In this document: positions 58,335 through 64,000 of the stretch, in pieces | Layout of the letters: the number at the start of each line of letters is the position of its first letter | How positions within the stretch are numbered: the stretch's first letter is position 1 | NCBI GenBank assembly: GCA_958450325.1 | Contig: OY288243.1 | Coordinates: 59,070,606 to 59,134,605 of the forward strand | DNA from: Agrostemma githago | Lineage: Eukaryota > Streptophyta > Magnoliopsida > Caryophyllales > Caryophyllaceae | Direction of reading: 5' to 3' | DNA length: 64,000 bases | The notes under the pieces: model-generated | Told to the model about the DNA's origin: nothing | What the model saw: the letters and a program-made list of their open reading frames with translations, nothing else | The model's database searches: none | Program-made: the position numbers and the translations under genes

Positions 58335-58620
58335 GGCGTCCACCCAGTGGCTTCCGTCACTGAACGCTATACGGGGACGGGCGTCCACAAACAGACGTCA
58401 GAAAGTAGAAGCCACAACCGGTCGCCCATTTTTAATCCGGGCGTCCACTGTTGGTCGCCAAAAAAATGGGCGTCCGACAGTAAACGCCAAAGGTGGCGTC
58501 CGACTGTGCTCGCCAGGTGACCCTGGATGGCGTCCACTGTCAGACGCCATCTTTTGTTGCTTAGCGTCCGACTGTGGACGCCATCCAGGGTCACCTGGCG
58601 AGCACAGTCGGACGCCATAT
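58335..58620. repeat. Palindromic GCGTCC units and long hairpin in CACTA 2
   Basis: Seven units of roughly 20 bp begin with gcgtcc and most end with the reverse form (acgcc or tcgcc). Within them 58494-58537 and 58574-58617 are perfect 44-bp inverted arms with a 36-bp spacer that can pair in part. Confidence 0.9.
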
Positions 58621-58970
58621 TCCTGATTATCTGATATTTTCGGCTTCCTCTGGCGCCTGGCATGACGTCCGTTATTGGACCCTATATATGCTGTTGCGTG
58701 GCCGTAAATATGGGTTCGATGTCTAGCCAAAACCTGCAAAATAAACCAAATCCACAACTCTCAACCAACCGCAACTGCCGACCATCCACAATACCTAAAC
58801 CTCATTCACTCTCAATCAACCAAAACACTTCATCTCTCGACACATTTATGCTGAAAAAACATTCATATAAAAAAGTTTTAACGTACGGTTTGAAGGTACA
58901 TAAATCTAAACTAGTTCGAAGATACATAATCCATAAATCCAATTACAACAACAACAACAACAAAAAACAA
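58621..58970. other. 3' flanking region of the TNPA-like gene
   Basis: No gene; contains an (aac)n run at 58944-58965. Confidence 0.5.
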
Positions 58971-60619
58971 TCAGCTTACTGTGAAGCTAGCTGAAGCACC
59001 AGAGTTACCACCACCATCATTAAATGAGTCTCTGTCGTCTGGAGGGGATGGGGGACGACCTTGGTTGCATTTGTTAAACATGGCCTGAAATATGGCCATT
59101 ATCTGTTCCTGCATTTTCTTTATTTGCTCTTGCTGTTCCTTCATTTGTTGCTGCTGCTGTGTCAGTTGTTCCTTCATTTGCTCCTTTTCCGGGTCGGGCT
59201 GCTGAGATCCGGCCGGCGAGTACTCCATCTGTGTAGAGGTGTCGAGACGCGGTGGGGGAGGTGTAAAGTAGATATCGTGTGCATTTCCAACACCGTACAC
59301 ACTTCCTTTCTTGTACCCCGAGATGACCTTGAAAAAAGTCTTATTCGGGTTGACTTCGGTGGCATCAAGAGTAGTCTCGAGGTTCGCTTCCTCTTTTTGG
59401 TAGGCATCCTGCGTACACAACAACGATTTCAGTTCAAGTTATTATTAGATGAAATCATTAATGATAGTTATCTACCGCCTAAAGTATAGACAAAGTTGAT
59501 TTATTTCAAATAGTTAGTTCTCAGATCACCCAGATTGCCTTATCTTTCCTCGTCATAAAACTAGTCCCTTCATCATCGCTCTTTCCATGCATGTCCAGGA
59601 ATAGCTCGGGCGCGGTTGGCATCCTCCCGAGTTCAGCTTCTAGCTATTAAATGAGTACGAACGTTAGGCGAATATATATTATGCGAACATAGTTTATGAT
59701 TATTCAAGTAAGAGTACGATATTATTAGAAATCATACCCTCTTGGTACGACGCAATGAAGTCTGAGAACCCCGATGATGTGTCGGGTTTGCCTTCCCCTC
59801 CTTCTCGCAGTTCGACATTTTGTTTCTCTGTGCCCTCTCTGACCTGACCTTGAATTCGGCGCTGTCGTGGTACGTAACCCACCTCTCCAACGCTTCCCCT
59901 GAAATATGACGACACTAATATATTAGTTAATACAGTAAAAGATTGAAGTTAGATTGTTTGTTAAAATTGAGTACTATAAAAAACTACACCTTTAAGGTCT
60001 TTGAGCGCAGTCCCCCGCGTGTGGCGTTTGTTCATTACGCAAGCGAAACGTCGTGTGCAGGTCTCGTTATATCGCTCCCACACCCTTCCTACTAACTCCG
60101 TATCCCAAGCGAACTTCAGCTACACAATCAAGGCGGCTTATTAATTAGTAGCGAAAATATTTACAAAGTCTACATTATAAAATAAAAACTCGGTAACAAA
60201 AACAATCCACGTACCCGGAAGTTGTTGAACCACCTCTGCCGTACGTCCAACGGCACCTGAGACCAGCAAGCGTACCCCTGCCATTTGTCGACCATGTAGC
60301 TGGTAGTACAGCTTGCGGTGACCTCCCCAAGCAGAAATCTGCAACGAGTCGAGAAGCACATATATGTACTAAATCTTACAAGATATAGTCGAAGAATTAA
60401 TAAGTTACAAAAGAATCGACATGTTAGATTATATTACCAAATGCGACCGGGGTTGATAATCACCCGACCGTTCTCGTCCTTCTCCAGCTCCTGCTGCTGA
60501 TGATCGTTCGGCTCCGGTCTCGGTTCGGGGACCCGTTCCTCCTCATCCTGCTGCGTGGTGGATGTCTGAACAGACCTACTTCCCCCACCACGCCTTCTGG
60601 TCGATCTACCGCCTGCCAT
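58971..60619 (-). CDS. TNPA-like CACTA protein (Transposase_24 type), six exons
   Basis: Start at 60619-60617 (MAGGRSTRRRGGGSR). Exons by GT-AG borders: 60619-60438, 60338-60215, 60119-59990, 59898-59738, 59643-59530 and 59408-58971. Segments match plant Transposase_24: VDKWQGYACWSQVPLDVRQR (exon 2), WDTELVGRVWERYNETCTRR (exon 3), WVTYHDSAEFKVRSERAQRN (exon 4), LGRMPTAPELFLDMHGKSDD (exon 5). Exon 6 has TFFKVISGYKKGSVYGVGNA and a Gln-rich coiled coil (EQIKKMQEQIMAIFQAMF), stop at 58971. No internal stop is seen with this splicing. In En/Spm, TNPA binds subterminal repeats and brings the ends together. Exon borders were set by eye. Confidence 0.8.
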
Positions 60620-60736
60620 CTTAACCTTGGAACAAAGTAAACAATGTCAACAACAATTAGCAATTACAATCTAACTTGATTAAAATAATGTACCAAATAA
60701 GTAACACAATGATCAAGATAACCTACTACAATAACT

Positions 60737-63700
60737 CTAGTAGTCATCTACGCTGTCGTTATTGTCGTCAGCCTCATCCTCCTCTATCTGATCCTCCTCC
60801 TCTGTCTCCTCGCCCTCCATTTGATCGTCCTCCAAATTCTCTTCATCGTGTCCGTCATCCTCCTCAAGGATCTCCCGAACATCCGTAACCATGTAATCTC
60901 GTAGTCCATCGATATCGTCATCATCGTATAAATCTTCTTCTGCCCCTTCATTTTGATCTTCACTGGAGAATATGGTCTCTTCACTTGGAGATAAGTGTGT
61001 ACCACTTGAAGCCGCATCTTCCTTGAACAGAGAACTGTCTATTTGCCCCCGTGGTTTAGTCGTAAAGACTGCCCACCATTGACTTTGATTTCTGTCATTT
61101 TTTGTGTAAGGAGAAGGAGCAAAGTAGACTTGCTTCGCCTGATGCGCGAGTATGAACGGATCGTAAGTAGGATATTTCCTGGTGTGATTAACTTCCACAA
61201 TCTTGTAACGTTCATGCACTCGGGTTCCGTTCACGGAGCTGTCTTTCCACTCACATTTGAATATCACATCTCTATACCCCTGTTCTTTGCCAGCATAACA
61301 CAACTCGAAAATATCCTCCAAAATATCATAGTACTCATCACCATCAAGAGATGACACACTCACACCTAAATTGCATCTAGCCTTGTTCTTCCCGTAGTTG
61401 AATGTGTGAAAATTGAACCCATTCACCGAGTACCGGTTCCAACATTTAACCGCTCGCAATGGACCGTATGCCAAACTTCTAACCAAATCATCATGTATGT
61501 CTAAGGCAACTACGTGATCCTTGAGCCACTTAGAAAAATGTTCGTCGTGCTTACTCCAAACATCATCAGGGTTCACGTCAGGGTTTGCAGCCACATATTC
61601 AGTTACAAATTGCTTCTCATAAGGCTCTAAGATCTCACAATTAGAGAGTAGGTAAAGGTGCGCTCGGTTGTACTCTTTCTCATCTAGCGTCCTAGAACCC
61701 TTAACTGATGAAGTTCCTTCATCGTCCTTCTTTTGAAAAAACTCGGGTATAGTAGGATCAATGGACACCGAATGTTCTAGGTTCAGGTTCCTTGTTTTTT
61801 TTGGACATGTTTCTCGAAGTATAGGGAGTAGAAGTTTGCAATCTCTTTTGTCAAATATGCATTACAAATAGAACCCTCTACCCAAGCCTTGTTACCAATT
61901 TTCTTCTTCAAATGATTGAGGAACCTAAATACACAAGTATGTATTTCAATTAATAAAAATTAGCTATGTTTAAATTAAATTTATAAATGAAGTTACAAAA
62001 ATCTATGTACCTTTCAAATGGGTACATCCATCAATACTGGACAGGACCTCCAACCTTAGCCTCGTAGGGTAAGTGGATAGGTAGGAGCTCCATGGAATTA
62101 AAGAAAGATGGTGGGAAGATTATCTCAAGTTTGCATAGTATCTTTGGAATTTGATCCTCCAGCCGAGTCATCTCCTCAATTGATACTGTAGAAGAATAGA
62201 AATCTTAAAAAAACTGAGATATCTCAGTTATAGAATTCCACACTGTCGGTGGCAGAAGTTGCTTTAGTGCTACCGGAAGTAACCTCTCCATGAAGACGTG
62301 GCAGTCATGACTCTTTAACCCTTGCAGCTTTAGGTTCTTAAGATCAACACAGCCTTTAAAGTCGGAATGTGTACCCATCAGGGAACTTCAACTTCTCTAC
62401 CCACTCCAACAACGCCTTTCTCTGAGCTTTGTCAAGGGTAAACAAGGCTCTCGGTTTGGATCCATCCCGTTTTATGTGCAGTTGAGGACGGTCACAAAAA
62501 CTCTTTACATCTTGCCGGGAGCCTGTAGCGTCACAACTCTTCCCCTCCACATCCATTACAGTGTGAATTAACTGCTCAAAGAAGTTTTTCTCTATGTGCA
62601 TCACATCCAAATTGTGACGAAGTAACAAAGTCCTCCAATATGGTAGGTAAAAAAATATGCTACGTTTAAACCAACCATTTTTCAACTTTTTGAGGTCTTT
62701 GAACTCCTACTCGGTTCCGTTAACAGTGGACGGGTAATCGGCAATCAACTCCCATATTTTATCTCCTGGGAATCGATCAGGCGCGTCTTCAAGGACATCC
62801 TCACCCTTCTTGAATGCCTTCTTATTCCTTCTATATGGGTGACCTTCTGGTAGGAACTTCCTATGACAGTCAAAGCAACTTATTTTACTAGAATTTGGAA
62901 GATAAAAGCTTTGCTCTCATCCATACAACACGGACACGCTTTCTGACCCGCAGTAGACCACCCCGAGAGCATACCGTACGCGGGAAAGTCGTTTATAGTC
63001 CACAACAGGGCTGCTTTGAACTGAAAGTTTTGTCTCATAGAGACATCATAAGTTTCCACCCCTACCTCCCACAGTAGTTTCAATTCCTCAATAACAGGTT
63101 GCAAGTAAACATCCAAATGATTTTTCGGGTTTTTGGGTCCAGGCACAATAAGAGATAGCAAGATGAAAGGTTGCGTCAAACACAACCAAGGAGGTAGGTT
63201 ATAAGGTGTAATCATCACAGGCCAGCAAGAGTACGACTTTCCAAATTGGCCGAAAGGTGCAAATCCATCATTACACAACCCAAGCCTTACATTTCAGGGT
63301 TCTAATGCAAGGTGGGGATGTAGTCTATCGAAATGCTTCCACTCCTCACTGTCACTCGGATGACACATCTTCCCTGGTACCCTAATGTCCTCCTTGTGCC
63401 ACCTCATTTGCTCCGCTATGGTTTTTGTGGCATACAATTTTTGAAGCCTAGGTGCAATAGTAAAGTACGTAAGCTGACTGATTGGGATCGGTTTCTTACC
63501 CCTAACACCGCGTTTCCCTTTTCTACCCTTCAAAACAATATCCCCCTCAACCGTCTTATACGTACCGTTACCACATCTCCTACATTCATCAAGCATCGCA
63601 TCGTCCTTCCAAAATAACATGCATCCATCTGGACAAGCATCAATTTTTTCTTGCGGGAGTTGAAGGCCCTTCACAACCTTTTTGGTTGTGTAGAAAGTTC

Positions 63701-64000
63701 GGGTCATGATATTGTCTTTTGGGATAACTCTCTCAAGCAAGGCAGCAATACCATCGACACAAGCAAAGGGTAGGTTCAACTCACATTTAAGGCTAACTAC
63801 CATAGATGCGACTTCTAAATAAGTCATATCGCACCCTCCGTATAACGGTTTCTCCGAAGCGTTCAACATGTCAAAAAACGCCTTTGCTCGTGGGTTAGGC
63901 TCTTGTGGGTTAGGTGAGTCTTGTGGGTTGGGTGAGTCTCGTGGGTTAGGTGAGTCGTCATTCCTATATGTGTTATCGTTATTGAACAAGTTGCACTCCA
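60737..64000 (-). pseudogene. TNP2-like CACTA transposase, partial, with few breaks
   Basis: The frame is open at the right edge. Order: a DSPNP repeat, N-terminal zinc-like part (CPDGCMLFWKDD, DECRRCGNGTYK), then LCNDGFAPFGQFGKSYSCWP and WSTAGQKACPCCMDESKAF (Transposase_21), HNLDVMHIEKNFFEQLIHTV (about 62610-62550), DUF4218 (GLKSHDCHVFMERLLPVAL, IHLPYEAKVGGPVQY), an intron 62010-61925, FLNHLKKKIGNKAWVEGSIC, and DUF4216 (NGFNFHTFNYGKNKARCNL, YKIVEVNHTRKYPTYDPFIL). It ends with an acidic tail, stop at 60737. Breaks: a TGA at about 63288, a one-base loss near 62897, a TAG near 62710, a frameshift near 62358, TAA codons near 62210 and 62030, and one A too few in an A8 run at about 61800. TNP2 cuts the element ends. 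Confidence 0.9.

Larger units (their letters stand above)
58059..64000 (-). mobile_element. Autonomous-type CACTA element 2, partial
   Basis: The terminus CACTACTACAAAACATCAAA starts at 58059, with tgg before it as the possible 3-bp target duplication. Minus-strand genes for a TNP2-like transposase and a TNPA-like protein follow in the order normal for En/Spm elements. Its other end is beyond the window. Confidence 0.92.

Noticed and set aside
60784..61354. Other-frame ORFs inside TNP2
   Set aside because: The DUF4216 frame explains the region; the others are overlaps.
1..64000. tRNA, rRNA or snoRNA genes
   Set aside because: I looked for tRNA-like arms and rRNA-like conserved stretches and saw none; the only tRNA-related sequences are the retroelement primer-binding sites.

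Overview
This window is plant nuclear DNA, from a eudicot-like angiosperm; I cannot fix the family from sequence alone. It holds no intact host gene. Almost all of it is transposable elements inserted into one another, with long introns, AT-rich LTRs, frameshifted pol genes and microsatellites. I worked by reading motifs and matching repeat copies by eye; no alignment or database search was run.

Left part (1-14.7 kb). Bases 1-805 are the 3' end of a Tat-type Ty3/gypsy element: the pol C-terminus on +, then the tail of an antisense ORF on -. Two ~93%-similar (by eye) copies follow of a composite unit, an AT- and pyrimidine-rich repeat (called Y here) joined to a copia element that is 5'-truncated inside gag (about 806-6064 and 8390-14724). 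Between them lies a broken Myb/SANT-type gene of PIF/Harbinger style (6067-7526, -).

Right part (14.7-58 kb). A large Tat-type gypsy element, T, on the minus strand runs from its 3' LTR (14725-17111) to its 5' LTR (56239-58058). It carries an antisense plant-mobile-domain (PMD) gene between pol and the 3' LTR. T is split by R, a Tekay-like chromovirus on the minus strand (28983-55120, target duplication AGTGT). The 5' LTR of R is split by a third Y copy (37227-53930), bounded by two 195-bp direct repeats of the target. That Y is split by a non-autonomous CACTA element (37810-50556, target duplication TAA) carrying exons of a DUF789 gene. The CACTA element is in turn split by a nearly full-length LINE (38777-46314, 16-bp target duplication). 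With T itself sitting in Y copy A, this makes a six-level nest whose order can be read from the junctions.

Right end (58-64 kb). A second CACTA element begins at 58059 inside the 5' LTR of T and runs out of the window. It is the autonomous type, with a TNPA-like gene (58971-60619, -, six exons) and a TNP2-like transposase gene (60737-64000, -) that has few disruptions. Its subterminal region contains palindromic GCGTCC units and a hairpin with 44-bp perfect arms.

The most unusual observations are the 170-195 bp target duplications, the DUF789 fragment in the CACTA element, the antisense PMD gene in T, and the long hairpin in the second CACTA element.
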